NCBI RefSeq assembly: GCF_003589595.1
Contig: NW_020654810.1
Location: 12,696,638 to 12,760,637 of the forward strand
DNA: 64,000 nt
Source of the DNA: Hyposmocoma kahamanoa
Lineage: Eukaryota > Arthropoda > Insecta > Lepidoptera > Cosmopterigidae
Direction: 5' to 3'
Each line of letters opens with the position of its first letter. The stretch's first letter is position 1. A program made the position numbers and the translations under genes. Positions 1-11,861 of this stretch are shown here, in pieces. Below the pieces are notes generated by a model that searched no databases, had not been told where the DNA came from, and was given only the letters and a program-made list of their open reading frames with translations.

Positions 1-219
1 AAAAATAAATTAGTATTGCCGACTTCACGATTAAAAATTAACTCCTCTAGTACCTACAATTCTTCTATTAAAATTTATAATAAACTACCTGAAAATATAA
101 AAAATGAAAACAATGACAACATTTTCATAAAAAAATTAAAACTATTTTTATCCGAAAAATGTTATTGCACTATTAACGAATATTTAATAGATAATACATT
201 CAGAGGCCACGCAAAATGA
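1..219 (+). pseudogene. C-terminal fragment of a LINE reverse transcriptase
   Basis: The frame ending at 219 encodes a short tail of the kind that closes LINE ORF2 proteins: a 'KIYNKLPENIKN' block followed by a basic, hydrophobic end. The LINE at 50863-52440 ends with a similar block (RIYNALPKDIQ). The rest of the ORF lies left of the window. It could be a fragment of any CR1/Jockey-like element; the family is not assignable from 67 residues. Confidence 0.55.
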
Positions 220-441
220 TGATAAATATTAAGGTTGTTTTTAAATTAAATTTTATAACAATATAATATAGTATGTAGTACCTATGATAAATAAGAATAG
301 AATACTTACTATATATAAAATATTACTATAAAATTGCGCTTCCTCTCTCCTAGCTCCTATGTCGCGTGCCCGACAGGGCCCATAATACTGGTCTCACTAC
401 ATTTGTAATATCTTATTATGTACATTATGGTTTTGCAATAC
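220..441. other. AT-rich spacer, nothing recognised
   Basis: AT-rich sequence between two LINE remnants. I see no gene, tRNA or clear repeat; it may be 3' untranslated sequence of the left LINE. Confidence 0.4.
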
Positions 442-464
442 ATTATTATTATTATTATTATTAT
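442..464. repeat. (ATT)n microsatellite
   Basis: Seven to eight ATT units in a row, immediately upstream of the LINE reverse-transcriptase remnant. Confidence 0.8.
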
Positions 465-469
465 AAAAA

Positions 470-2490
470 ATCTCTGATTTCCTCATGTTATACTGACTAC
501 ATTCAAGACACTGAGGAAGCTATCAAAAAGAACCCTAAGAAATTCTGGACATTTGTAAAGCAGAGATGGGGTGCTGATACAGATTGGCCTGCTGAGATGT
601 TTCTCGGTGATAAAACAGCTTGTACTGGCAATGAAGTCTGTAACCTTTTCGCCACGCAGTTTTCCTCTGTTTTTTCCTCTTCCGATGGGGTAGGGCAAAT
701 CTCTCGCCATGATAGGTTTCCGCAATTCATGCTAAACCGTGTCTCGATCTGTGAACGCACGGTAGCGAAACTCTTAAAATCTGTTGATGCAAGCAACGGT
801 GCTGGTCCCGACGGCATACCACCATTTTTTGTTAAAATGACATATGAGCAGTTGGCATTACCCATAATGATATTATTTAATAAATCAATGGATACTTCAA
901 TAGTCCCATCGAAATGGAAGACTGCTAACATTGTACTTATACACAAGAAGGGCGATAAACGTAATATAAAAAACTACCTACCGATATCCATTTTGAGTGT
1001 GATACCTAAAATATTTGAAAAGATTGTTTGTCCTGTCATTACAAATCATCTCGAAAAAGTTTTATCCAATTTTCAGCACGGGTTCCGGAAAAATAAATCA
1101 ACTGTTAGTAATCTTCTAAATTATGCTACAGACCTTACCAATTCCGTTGATAAAAGAATTCAAGTTGATTCAATATATACCGATTTTAGCAGCGCATTTG
1201 ATTGTGTTAACCATAACTTATTGCTGTCGAAACTTGAATCCTATGGCATTCATGGCAAACTGCTCAATTGGCTTAGTTCTTATCTAAAACACAGAAAACA
1301 ACGTGTAACAGTGCTCGGTTTTAAGTCTTCCTCTTTCGAGCCTACTTCTGGAGTGATACCCTGGGCTCCCATCTGGGTCCAATTCTTTTCTTGGCCTTCA
1401 TAAATGATATTTCCGACCAAATCATAACTAGTAAGTGTTCCATGTTTGCCGACGACGTTAAATTATACAAAAGCATAAAAACCCAGAGCGATGTTAACCT
1501 TCTACAGTTGGATCTGGATTCTATTCACGATTGGTGTAAACTTAATAAAATGAATTTAAATGTATCTAGATGCTTTCACATTAAGTTTACTAGAAATAAG
1601 AATTTTGTCCAGTCAGAGTATAAAGTGGACGGTGTATGTCTAACTGAGCACTCTTGTGTCCGTGATCTTGGGGTCATGTTTGACAGCAAGTTAAATTTCA
1701 CGGACCATATTAATAGTATCATATTAAAGGCTTGGAAGATGGTGGGTTTCGTCAAACGCTCTTGCAGGGACTTCAGGAGTCCGGCTGCCATACTCGCTTT
1801 ATATTACTTTGATACGTAGTACCTTGGAATATGCATCCCCAATTTGGAATCCACATTATAGAATCCATTGTGAACGAATTGAAAGGATACAACGTAACTT
1901 TACTCGTTTTCTGGCATATAAAGACCCCGACTGTCCCTATCGTGCTGAATATAATACTCGCCTACACAATTTCAAAATGCTTTCTCTTGAGACCAGACGT
2001 CGAATCATCGATATTGGAGTTTTGCATAAGATAGTGCATGGAGGTATGTCGTCGCCAGAGGCTCTTGCCCTCACTAATTTTAACGTTCCTCGTAAAGTGC
2101 CTAGGTACCCCATAGTCAGAACATTTGTTTTGTCTAGTGGCAGGGCTAATCTTGGAAAGTATGCCCCCTTGAACAGACTCATGCAGTCATACAATGACTT
2201 ACTTACGACTGGAGACGGCGAAATGGATATCTTTAATATAAAAAATACTAAGCAGTTTCTTCGTATGTGCAAGCAATTTGTTTTAACTTATAAAGCTTAT
2301 AAATATCTATTATACATAACTAATTATTACTGTAATTTTATATTTGTAATTATATATTTTCTTTAGTATCTCATTGGTTAACATTCGATTTTTAGTGATG
2401 TATACATCTGTAGTGACTTGGCACCTTGTACAGTGAACCTGTGTGTATTTTTTTAAAGTATTGTTTTGTGTTAAGTTGATGGTGTATCTT
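470..2490 (+). pseudogene. Jockey/I-superfamily LINE ORF2 remnant (reverse transcriptase)
   Basis: Three overlapping frames (to 1403, 1391-1819, 1809-2366) together give most of a LINE reverse transcriptase. Landmarks in order: KFWTFVKQRWG linker near 540, GPDGIPP near 805, FQHGFRKNKST near 1075, DFSSAFDCVNH near 1185, and the catalytic FADD near 1455 in the second frame. The frame breaks close to 1360-1400, where the usual 'SGVPQGS' block is garbled, and again near 1810. The endonuclease domain and any ORF1 are missing, so the copy is 5' truncated. It ends in an A-rich tail with AATAAATAA near 2495. A related linker (AFWSFIKSKN) occurs in the LINE at 50150. A dead copy. Confidence 0.85.
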
Positions 2491-2503
2491 TAAATAAATA
2501 ATA

Positions 2504-2860
2504 ACACATTGCATGCGCAAAAGATGGAAAGAGACCCATTACGTTAATTTCAAGAAGCTTATATAAACTTGTTGGTCATTGTCAATTGTCCGAACCACAA
2601 GCGATTGAAATATTTAGAACAAAGAAACTATAGAGTCGCTTTGATGATTTTTTATTAAACGTTAGCAATAACTAACAAGATATTTTTGTACTCGTTTTAC
2701 GGCTTGGGTTACCTATCAGAATTCAGAAAATACATTTGCCCGAAATAACGTCAGCTCGAATTTTCATAATGTCAAATGTTTTTTTTAAGAATATTACAAA
2801 ACAAAAGCTAATTTTCTCTTTGTGAAAAGCATCAAAATTACTTGAGAGCGTATAAAAAAA
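2504..2860 (+). repeat. Dispersed repeat, copy 1 (partner at 41638)
   Basis: About 350 bp starting ACACATTGCATGCGCAAA recurs in the same orientation at 41638-42035 with small differences over its whole length. No coding capacity is seen. It begins directly after the LINE tail. The second copy carries an extra 18-bp hairpin near its 3' end that this copy lacks. Confidence 0.8.
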
Positions 2861-3434
2861 TACGTGTTTTCAATTATTTTTGCGGGTATTGAAATTTTTT
2901 ATCTTGCCTATGTGAGTTTTGTGAAGCTATGATTTAGAACATGGTCCTCCACGCTGACTCAATGCGGGTTGGAAACTTCACACATTTTCCGAGGGTTGTG
3001 AAACTTTTTCGACGTGTCATCACGATGTTCTGCTTCGTCGAAAAGCTTATGGCTAATTTCAAACTTCAACAGCAAAGGCTGCGGCCCGCCGTATCGTCTG
3101 TCCATATCAGAACCTAAAATTATCCCGAACATCTGGCGGCCGCTGTGATTAAAGAAAATGGATAGAATACTATTAGATCGTAATTAGCGAGACGAAGATT
3201 TACTTTTAGCGCAAATAAATTAAAAGAATATGTTAATAAAAAGGAGATGTCGAATATTTGTGCAGAGTTCAAGAAGTTGAGTAGGTAGAATGCATCATGT
3301 AAAGTTCGTTGCGGCTCAAAATAAATATTTCAATTCGTTGTTAGAGAGCGACAGTCGTGATGAACAATACGTAGAGCAGAAAAGCGATGTTGCCGATGAG
3401 TAAGAGTCAAGATGGTATCATTTAGGGTCGTATT
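2861..3434. other. Non-coding, nothing recognised
   Basis: AT-rich stretch with no ORF of note, no tRNA and no repeat that I can match elsewhere in the window. Confidence 0.4.
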
Positions 3435-3795
3435 CGTCGTGTTTTTTTTTAAATTGAAAATATTGACTTTTGAACTTCTTTTAAAATATTGAATTAATTC
3501 TAAATGTGTACTCATACAATTTGCTTAACTTCGCTTTTGAACGCATGAAAGTGAACTCGGTTCTACTCTTCGGGTCGTATTCTAGAACTATTTAGATATA
3601 TGTCTGAGTTTTGGAAAACGACCCTAAGCGTCGTATTCCAGAACTCTACTCAATACTCAAGACAGGACTTGAGTATTGCAGTGAGCACTGAAAATCATCG
3701 TCGAAAATCGTCGTATTTCCAGTGCTTGAAATCATACTCAAGTCTGCTCAAATCCTGGCTTGAGCATTGAGTAGAGTTCTGGAATACGACCCTTA
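3435..3795 (+). repeat. Inverted-repeat element, left copy (partner 12310-12645, opposite strand)
   Basis: The segment from 3435 to about 3610 recurs on the opposite strand at 12480-12645 at roughly 90% identity by eye. Inside lies a hairpin: GGGTCGTATTCCAGAACTCT-type arms face each other at about 3625-3660 and 3765-3795 around TACTCAAG-rich sequence. This looks like a MITE nested in, or fused to, a second repeat. It directly abuts the BEL/Pao relic. Confidence 0.75.
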
Positions 3796-3884
3796 GAGGA
3801 GTCAGTAAAAGAAATAACAGACTCAGCAGAGCGTTCTGTGTGTGGTACTGTCATGTGTAAACGCTGTAGGTCAGGAGATGGTTC

Positions 3885-5260
3885 AAACAGTTTCGGCAAT
3901 GCGAAACGATCTTTACACTTACCGAAGCTGGATCTGCCCCGATGTAATGGGAATATCCGACGATAGCTACCGTTCTGGGCGCAGTTCAAGAAGTTTGACT
4001 CTGACGAGACCATAGACAAAGAAGACAAGTTCCAATATTTGACCCAACCAAGTGGGGACAGGTGCACTAGAGCTAGTGGAAAGCTTCCCTCCGTCAGCCG
4101 AGTATTATAAGGTTCTCGAACAATTTAAAGAGACGACTTGACGACGGACGGAGTTTTACGTACGAGAACTGCTTCAATAACTTTAACTCAAGCCAAAGGA
4201 CCCACCAGTTCTTCTCTGAGGTAATTATACAATAAGATCATGACACAAATTATGGCGTTAGAGTCGCTTGGCGTTACACAAGAAAAATATGCGGCTTTCA
4301 TGTTTCTATTAGTTGAGTCGGCGTTGCCAACAGATATATTACGTGTGTGGAATCGGTCTCAACTGCAAGGTCAACCGGGGAGTCAACTGACTAAGTTACT
4401 TCAGTGTGTGAAACTAGGAGTAGAATCTGAAGAAATAATAAATCTGACTCGTAGTAATCAAGGTAGAGACTATAAATTTACTGATGCACCAGGTCCTTCA
4501 GTAGCGTGTTTTTCGACGGTAAGTAAGAGCAAGAACGTTAAAAATGTAAAGCCAAAGGATAAAGATTAAACTGATAAGGTTCAAACTTGCATATAGTGTG
4601 ACAAACTTTCTCACACAAGTTCGGAATGCAATTCTGTGGCAAAAATGTCTTTAGAGGAGCGACATAACTTCTTGAAGCGGAAAAACGTATGCTTTGTATG
4701 TTTAAAGGTCGGCCACATGGCAATGAAGTGCAGAAAACATGTACAATGAATTGCCTGTGGAAGACGACACTTTTCTATTATGTGTGAAAGTTTGTTGGGC
4801 CCAAAACAAGAGGTGTCGGAGAAATCGAAAGATGGACAAGCAGTATTAAGACAAGTGACGTCTTGTCAAGATACCGTATTACTACAAACATTGATGGTTA
4901 ACGTAATAAATGGAAACAAAACGGTGACGGTACGAGCATTGTTAGATTCATTCATTCGGTCATTTATAAAGAGAAGTGTAGCGGAATATCTACAATTGAA
5001 AATTATTGGTCAAACAGAGATGAACCATACTTTCGGTGGAATAGTAACTCAAAGGAATAACCATAAGTTGTATGAGTGAATTACTGAGAATATTGATGGT
5101 AGTAATCAAATTAAGATACAGGTCTTAGAGCAATGTAGTATCTGTGATCATTTACCTAAAGTTAAGTATGGTAGTAACTTATTGTCAAATTTGCAGCAAA
5201 AGGATGTACATATTACTGGCCATATGAATAATGCGAAAGGGATCAGTTTATTAATTAAGT
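3885..5260 (+). pseudogene. BEL/Pao retrotransposon gag-protease relic
   Basis: Broken frames hold BEL/Pao gag signatures: LPKLDLP near 3920, FWAQFKKFDSDETIDKEDKF near 3975-4030 and YLTQ after it, with later frames at 4240-4569. A zinc knuckle CFVCLKVGHMAMKC (CCHC) lies at 4691-4732. The protease region follows (4880-5075), where the expected catalytic D-S/T-G is replaced by LLDSFIRS, so the site looks dead. Stops and frameshifts separate all pieces. No reverse transcriptase or integrase follows and no LTRs were found. BEL/Pao is the best fit; old and inactive. Confidence 0.8.
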
Positions 5261-5340
5261 GAAATTCACTAACTTGCCGCCTACAATTCAGAACCCGCTC
5301 GACCGTTAGCGTAGTTAAACACTAGTCGAAAACGCGAAAA

Positions 5341-5420
5341 ATGAAGAATTGTGCCATTATAAACTGCAAAAGCACCCTAACTGTAGGTAAAGGAGTAAAC
5401 AGAGACGTTTCCTTCCACGG
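5341..5420 (+). pseudogene. THAP-domain first exon (orphan)
   Basis: The 26 codons from ATG 5341 begin MKNCAIINC and run to VSFH, the N-terminal half of a THAP zinc finger (C-x4-C, then an F-H block). After TTCCACGG comes GCAAGT, the consensus for a GC-AG intron donor, in codon phase 2. The THAP gene at 25000 has its donor at the equivalent codon, in the same phase and also with GC. No downstream exon with the rest of the domain (W, C-x2-H, AVPTL block) was found, so this is probably a dead copy or a transposon 5' end. Confidence 0.6.
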
Positions 5421-6772
5421 GCAAGTGATTTTGTAATCAGAAGATGCATAGTTTATTTTAAAAACAATTATTTTGGTTTTTTATCAATTTAGAGAAATAG
5501 AGAATAGAGAAAATAAATATGCAACCGAGTGTATGCCTCATAATTTGTAATACATTGCGGCTTTTACTTGGTGCGATATATTTGCGATCCTTTGTTAATA
5601 CGCTATGAATATCGAACGAACGCACTTTTGTATAATGAATTCAGTTTCGTGTTACAGCCGATTGTACATTCTTTTGGCCTTTAACATTTAGTTATGTACT
5701 GTCTCGATTCTGATCGATTTTGAGAACAAAGGGACGAAAATTATTATGACCTTAGCAATATTATAAAAGAAATTCTATAACTCTTTGGTTACAACGTTTC
5801 GTTTTTTTTTCAGTTTTGTAGTATCTATTATCAGTAGTGTAACTGGGGCGTAGCTTGGGTTGCGTAGCGAGAGGTACTTTTATGAATTTAAACTGGAATA
5901 ATCTTCAAAATATACTTTATTGCACTTTTTTACATACTTTCGGCGTTGGGTTATATTTCGTTATATATCAAGATGCTCTATTCTTTTTTTACTTCATTTC
6001 CCAAAACACATTCTAATTACAAAACTATTCATTCAGCCAGAGATTCTACACATAGAGTAGAGCCTAGACTACATCCCTCTTCGTCACAGCTGAAGGGGTG
6101 AATATCCTTAGCTGGTGCTCTACCTATGATAGGCAACTTACATCAGTGATCAGCCTTTACTATAGGCTAGCCACACACTGCTCGGAAGCTATTATCTTAC
6201 CAACAAGTAAACCACCGAGGAGGCTATGGCTTTAGTCTGCTAAAAACCTATCTAAAAGGATAGACCATGACCACATCCTAATCAAACAAATCAAAATATA
6301 ATTACTCGTCAGCTATCCTAGCTAATTAGGGAACCTGGCTAAATCCTAACACTTTATTTCAGCGACTCTAACCTGGCTGAATGATCCTAACAAAATGTCT
6401 AAACATCACTACTCAAAACTTCCTAACTGTTTCCCTAAACTATCTTCAACATGCATGCTGCCACAACGACGACACAGGCTTGAGCATCCATCGGATGATC
6501 ACTGGGTTACATCAATATTGATCTCCCAGCTGCCTTAGTCCTCATCCTGCAGCTATCCACGTTCCCTCAGTTTTTCTCACTTTCTTTAAACAAACAGGAA
6601 CAAACACACATATAATCCTAACAACGACAATTTCCTAACATACATATGATATGAGGGTATACCACATGAAGGATTTCTAATAATTAAATAAATATATTTT
6701 CCTTGAATGCAGACAGTTCTTGTTCATCTGGGAGAGTGACCACGAACTATGAACATAAACTGGATAATATAT
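5421..6772. other. Non-coding stretch
   Basis: No gene recognised. An acceptor-like T-tract + CAG sits near 5811 but what follows is not THAP-like. The stretch 6040-6620 is less AT-rich and unannotated; because it lies 3' of the minus-strand gag-protease relic, it could hold the rest of that element. Confidence 0.35.
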
Positions 6773-7835
6773 CTATGAAATTAAAAAAAGAAAAAGTAAG
6801 CTATATCTATCCAATCCAAATCGGCAGTCATCTTCCCCAATATCTGTCATGGACTTAGAAGATGAAATTTTGTTGTCCATTTCTAATTTTGACAACTTGA
6901 AATCATGTTTCTTTAAAATATCCTGACCCAAAATTAGATATTCTTCAAAATCCTCTACAACCAGCAACCTTGATTGATATTCCTTTCCATTAAATGTCAA
7001 CGACACTTTGGTGGACGACTGCACATTTATTGGCGTTCCCCCCACTGCACGCAAAGGAAAACTTGGAGTATCATCAATGCGCAAATGTAACTTTTCTGCA
7101 AAACAACGAGAGATTATAGAAACCGAAGCACTAGTATCCACCAACGCCTCGCAACTTACATCATTAATAAAAACAGATACAAAAGGTGCTCTAAATCTAT
7201 CTACACTAAAACTATCAATTGTAGACAAATTTTCTAAATGTTCAGCTGCGCTTTGCTGACATCTACGTTGAGGAGATCCCGACGAAGATCCACTACTATG
7301 TGCCCGTGAATACCCTTGACTTGGCGTATCCTGATGCACGACTGGTGCTCGTGGCACTTGATATTCCGACTGCTTAGACTCGGGTCTAATTATCGGTGCA
7401 GAGTCACCCTGTATTTGCCAACAGTGAGAGTCCTCCTTAGGAAAATATACTGGCAAATCAATATTTTGTCGACTCACATCATAACCGTGATTAAATATAT
7501 CATCTAGTTGTATATTTTCCTCAACTCCTCTTTAGATAAATACAAATTACTAGCCAGCATCCATTGAAAATTGGGTATCAAAGATTTCAAGAAATGTCTA
7601 ATAAACTGAACATCTTGAATATTCGCTTTCGTCGCTAACTTATCTAAACTACAAAAATAACTTATCAGCGATTCATTAGGCCCCTAATGAATGTCGCCTA
7701 TAATAAAACTCTCGGGCGTAATCTATTTGTGAGGGAAATTCCTCTTTTAACTTCTGTGCAATTACATCATAGACGTATGATGACATGAGACATGACGATG
7801 TATGAAGAAAAATACGTTTTATACCATTATAGAGC
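6773..7835 (-). pseudogene. LTR-retrotransposon gag + aspartic protease relic
   Basis: Read on the minus strand, 7835-7500 carries gag-like sequence in two frames (KLKEEFPSQIDYAREFYYR, then SLDKLATKANIQDVQFIRHF). The frame 7477-6773 carries a retropepsin fold: FINDVSCEALVDTSASVS with the catalytic block DTSAS in place of DTGAS, followed by LILGQDIL. Reverse transcriptase is absent. The upstream side is cut by the LINE 3' end at about 7840, so the LINE appears to have inserted into, or next to, this gag. Family (Ty3/gypsy versus BEL) is uncertain. Confidence 0.7.
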
Positions 7836-7839
7836 TGGC

Positions 7840-10800
7840 CCCTCCAAATACAATGCAAACACGAATCTCTTATGCACATTAGACCAATTATTTAATACAC
7901 TAATGGACTTTCCGTGAATACCGGAATGACTCGGAATCCAGGAGAAAACTACAGACAAGCCTTTCGAAGAGCAAGCTAAGAACAAATTTCTAATTTCGAG
8001 TATTATTGGGCAAAGTATTCGCGTTTTAAAAGGAAATCTAGACAGTGCCTGAAGTGCACTCATTAGAGCCGGAAAAAATTACAGTGTTTCTTAGCTTAGC
8101 TAAGAGAACGTACTCGACTGATTTGTATAAACCGAAACACTCTCCAGTAAAAACAGAAGTTTCTGGAGGCAATTTAATTTTTTGAACAATATTATATTGT
8201 TGATGATACACACCAACGCCAACAACACTGTCGCTGCCATGCTTAGAAGCATCACTAAAAATGCAGTGCCACGATTGGAAGTCCGTCTCTAATGAAATTG
8301 AAAGTATGGGAATTTTCAATAGAATTCTTATTGATACCTAAAGACAAACGGATGTCCAGAGATAAAACTAAAGCTTCGTATTTAGTAGAGAAAAGAGGCA
8401 AACAAAGGGAGTTATGAATTGGAGTTTGCAAAGACAAACGCTTACGGAAACTAATAACCAGACAAGGAAGAGACTTATGAGTCCAATAAGGAGATGTTGA
8501 TGCGTCAGTTGAGAGGCGTCGAAGTCGTAACAAAAGAGGATGTTTTGTAAATTGCACGCAACGGAGCAGATATTTATCGGATAAGTATTGACGTCTCAAT
8601 TGAAGAGGAGGTTCCACACACTCCACTTGCAACGCATTGATGGGACTTGACTTCATTGCTCCCAGAATAATTCTTAAAGCTTTAGATTGCACTCAAATTT
8701 TTTAAATGCCGATGAGTAACATGGGCCAAGAATAAAAGATGCATAATCAAAAAGACTCCTAATAAGTGAATAATATAATAATTTCAAACAAAAAAAATTT
8801 GCTCCCCACCAAACACCCGTTAAACATTTGATAATATTCAGGTTTTTCTCACATTTAGCTACGATGTAATCTGAGTGTGGAATACCAGTAAGCTTAGAAT
8901 CTAAAATAATCCCCAAAAATTTAGTTTGAGGTACAAAGGAAAGAAGAACATTATTATAAACCACACAGGTATTGGTGGATTACGCTTTTTAGAAAATAAG
9001 ACAACAGTGCTTTTGGGAATGAAAAGTTCAAGGCCATTTGTATCTAGCCAACATTTCAAATGTTGAAGAGACTGTGTCATTGAGTAAGATGCTTTTTGAA
9101 CACAACCGTTTACATTGTACAGCAAAAGATCGTCAGCGTTTTGAAGAATTTTAACAGAAATATTAAGTGAGGACTCTAAGTCATATGTATATATATTATA
9201 AAGAATAAGGCTAAGAACAGAGCCTTGGGGAAAAGACCCTTCCATAACAAGTTAACTTAGCGCCATCCTGAAGATGTATATTGATATATCTTTCAGACAA
9301 CATATTTATGATAAAAGAAGATAACATTACGGGAATTCGTAAATCATATAATTTTTTTTGAAGCAGAGAAATTAAGACATTATCATATGCTGCACTGATA
9401 TACAAAAAAGCCGATAAAACAGATTCATTATTTGTAAAAGCCAAACGGATATCCATCACAAATATACTAATATTATCAAATGTGCTTTTACCTTTTCTAA
9501 ATCCAAATTGGTTTGACGCCAACAAACCATTGCTTTCAACAAACCATTCCAAACGGTTTTTAACCAAGTGTTCAGATAACTTTAAAAGTACGGATGAAAG
9601 AGCTATAGGACGAAAAGAGGAAGCATCCGACGCTAACTTGCTAGGTTTTTAGATTGGTGTTATAGATTGATATTTCCATGATTTAGGGATATTACTTGAC
9701 AACATAACTGAGTTTACTATATCCAAAAAGTATTTAAGGGTCCTGTCGCTACAATTTATGAAAAATAAATATGGGATGCCATCTTCACCTGGAGATGAAT
9801 CCTTAACGAGAGAAAGTACACCTTTCAATTCGTTTAGAGAAAAGGGAGAATTAAGGACAGAGTGGTCTCCGGAGGAAAAAGAAGGAACAGAGCAAGTCAT
9901 TAAATTAGGAGCTGAAGCTGGAGCCAACTTATCCAAAAATTGATTTGCTAATTCAGATGGAAAATTGGGATTTGATGAAGAATTAAATGCGCTTCGAAAC
10001 CTTATATTTTTTTTCCCAGACAAAGACGGGACTAACGTCAGGAGATATAGATAGATTCACAGAACTTCTTCCATTCATCAAATTTCTTTTTTTTTTAAAG
10101 GTTACGGGTGTTACGTGCGACTTGTGAATAAATTTCAAATTTTTCAGAAGTCATGCACTGACCATAAATTCTTTCAGCTTCCTTCCTTCTCTTGATAGCC
10201 TCAGTGCATTCACAATCCCACCAAGGAGGCAATGGAAGTCTATCTGGATAACCTTTTCTAATGGGAAACAATTCATCTGCAACTTCAAGAAGCATTTTAA
10301 CAAGAGAATCTGAACAATGAGATTCCTCATGAGTAGAAACAGATGGAAGTGAAGAAGTTCTATTTTCAACTCGCTGAGAAAATACAGTCCAGTCATGAGG
10401 AAATCTATACTTTATGCGGGGATTGGGTTTTTGGCATTAGGCATATGGCGAATAAAAGGAAATGATATTATAATAGGAATGTGGTCACTACCACAGGAAG
10501 AAGTATGAACATGCCATGAGAGCGAGGATGCTAAATCAGGCGTGGATACAGAGAGATCAGGTGCACTTAATCCTTCACCTGGACCTGGGAGACGCGTAGG
10601 AGCGCTATTATTCAAAATACAGAGATTTTGAGAGTCAAGTATATCTAACATTAAGTCTCCAAAACAATTACATGAAGAGCTTCCCCATGATTGATGATGA
10701 CAGTAATCGCCTAATGCTAAAAAAGGTTTTAGTAAAACTGAAAATAAATGGTTGCCTTCATTAAATAAAGCTGTTGAAGGACGTGGAATGTAAATAGATA

Positions 10801-10984
10801 CGAAACATATGCCATTTACAATTATTGCTATAGCATCTTTGCCATCACTTAAAGTGGGTAATTGTAAGAGTTGGTAAGTTAGAGAATTTTTAATGATTAT
10901 GGCGACACCGCCATACCCATCAGATCTGTCTTTTCTAAGGGTGAAATAACCAGTTACTTTAAAAGGATAGCCAGGTTCCATCAT
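7840..10984 (-). pseudogene. I/R1/Jockey-type LINE ORF2: endonuclease-RT-RNase H
   Basis: Minus-strand frames in order: 10984-10412 APE endonuclease (GGVAIIIKNS, GDYCHH, GSDHIPIIISF); 10295-9649 linker and N-terminal RT (RRKEAERIYG, SSPGEDGIPY); 9567-8901 central RT (NQFGFRKGKSTFD, SAAYDNV, and the catalytic 'ADD' at about 9130); 8964-8255 thumb and connection; 8319-7827 RNase H, ending in SWIPSHSGIHG. RNase H points to an element of the I/R1/LOA kind within the Jockey superfamily. At least six frame breaks separate the parts. The first RT aspartate is seen as AAYDN, and the 'A/YADD' block is preceded by an odd LQN. A near-complete but dead copy. Confidence 0.85.
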
Positions 10985-11062
10985 GTTTCTGAAAGATAAA
11001 GCATAAAGGGATGAAGTGCATTTATTAAATAAAAAATGTCAGATTTTTTACTGGAGGCACTT

Positions 11063-11836
11063 CTACAGTTCTACTGTAGAATTACTGGGTCCATATTGAG
11101 GACGAATTAAAACAGAATTTTTAATAACATTGGCTACGTAGGACGGTTCAAATTTAGTCTGAATCATATTTGATTTAGTCAAGAAATTTACAATGGCTAT
11201 AATAATGTCCGAGATAGATGTCTGTGAACTAGTATTAGAAGAGGCTTTAAGTGCTGAACCATTAGGGAAAGCTAAAGGTATGTTGTAATCCTTTGCAAAT
11301 GAATCATGTGCAGCACGATCATACCCACCCGCTACTTTAGGAGGGGACCGTGGTTGAACAAACACTGTTTTTTTATAAGATTTATTAGTTGAATGAGCCT
11401 CTGCTGAAACTGTGTAGTTAAGGTTCAGCCTACTATCATTAGATTTTTGTTGAGAGGAGCGAACTGCATCAGCAAAAGATCTTGAAATTGGAGGGTGATG
11501 TTTTGATGCTTCGGAATATGATATACTACTTTGGGCCATGGACACTTTAATTTCTTTTTGACGGGCAAATTCAGGACAGGATTTGCTATTTGCAAAATGG
11601 AATCCAGAACATAGGCAACAAGAAGCATAATCTACATGTACCGAGCAGGTTTCAGCAGTATGGTCTTCACCACATTTTAGGCAACGGGGTTTGGATCTAC
11701 ACTGCATTTTGGTATGACCATAACGGCAACAACGGTAACATTGTATTGTATGATAATATATATACAGTTCAACAGATAAAGCAGTATAGCACATATAAAT
11801 GCGCTTTGATAAAACTTGTCTTTTATCAAAGCGCAT
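11063..11836 (-). pseudogene. LINE ORF1 with three zinc knuckles
   Basis: This frame sits 78 bp upstream of the ORF2 start, as expected for ORF1 of the same LINE. It has CYRCCRYGHTKMQC, CLKCGEDHTAETC and a third, looser CCLCSGFHFANSKSC block, the gag-like CCHC array of I/R1/Jockey ORF1 proteins. The N-terminal half of ORF1 is missing: homology ends at about 11842, exactly at a 22-bp perfect inverted repeat. The protein would have bound the element's RNA. Confidence 0.85.
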
Positions 11837-11842
11837 TTATAT
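11793..11842. repeat. 22-bp perfect inverted repeat at the 5' end of the LINE
   Basis: Arms 11793-11814 and 11821-11842 are exact reverse complements around a 6-nt loop. The left arm lies in ORF1; the right arm is the first sequence upstream of it. A second small palindrome (GGCTTTG-G-CAAAGCC, 11847-11861) follows. Confidence 0.9.
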
Positions 11843-11861
11843 TAAGGCTTTGGCAAAGCCA

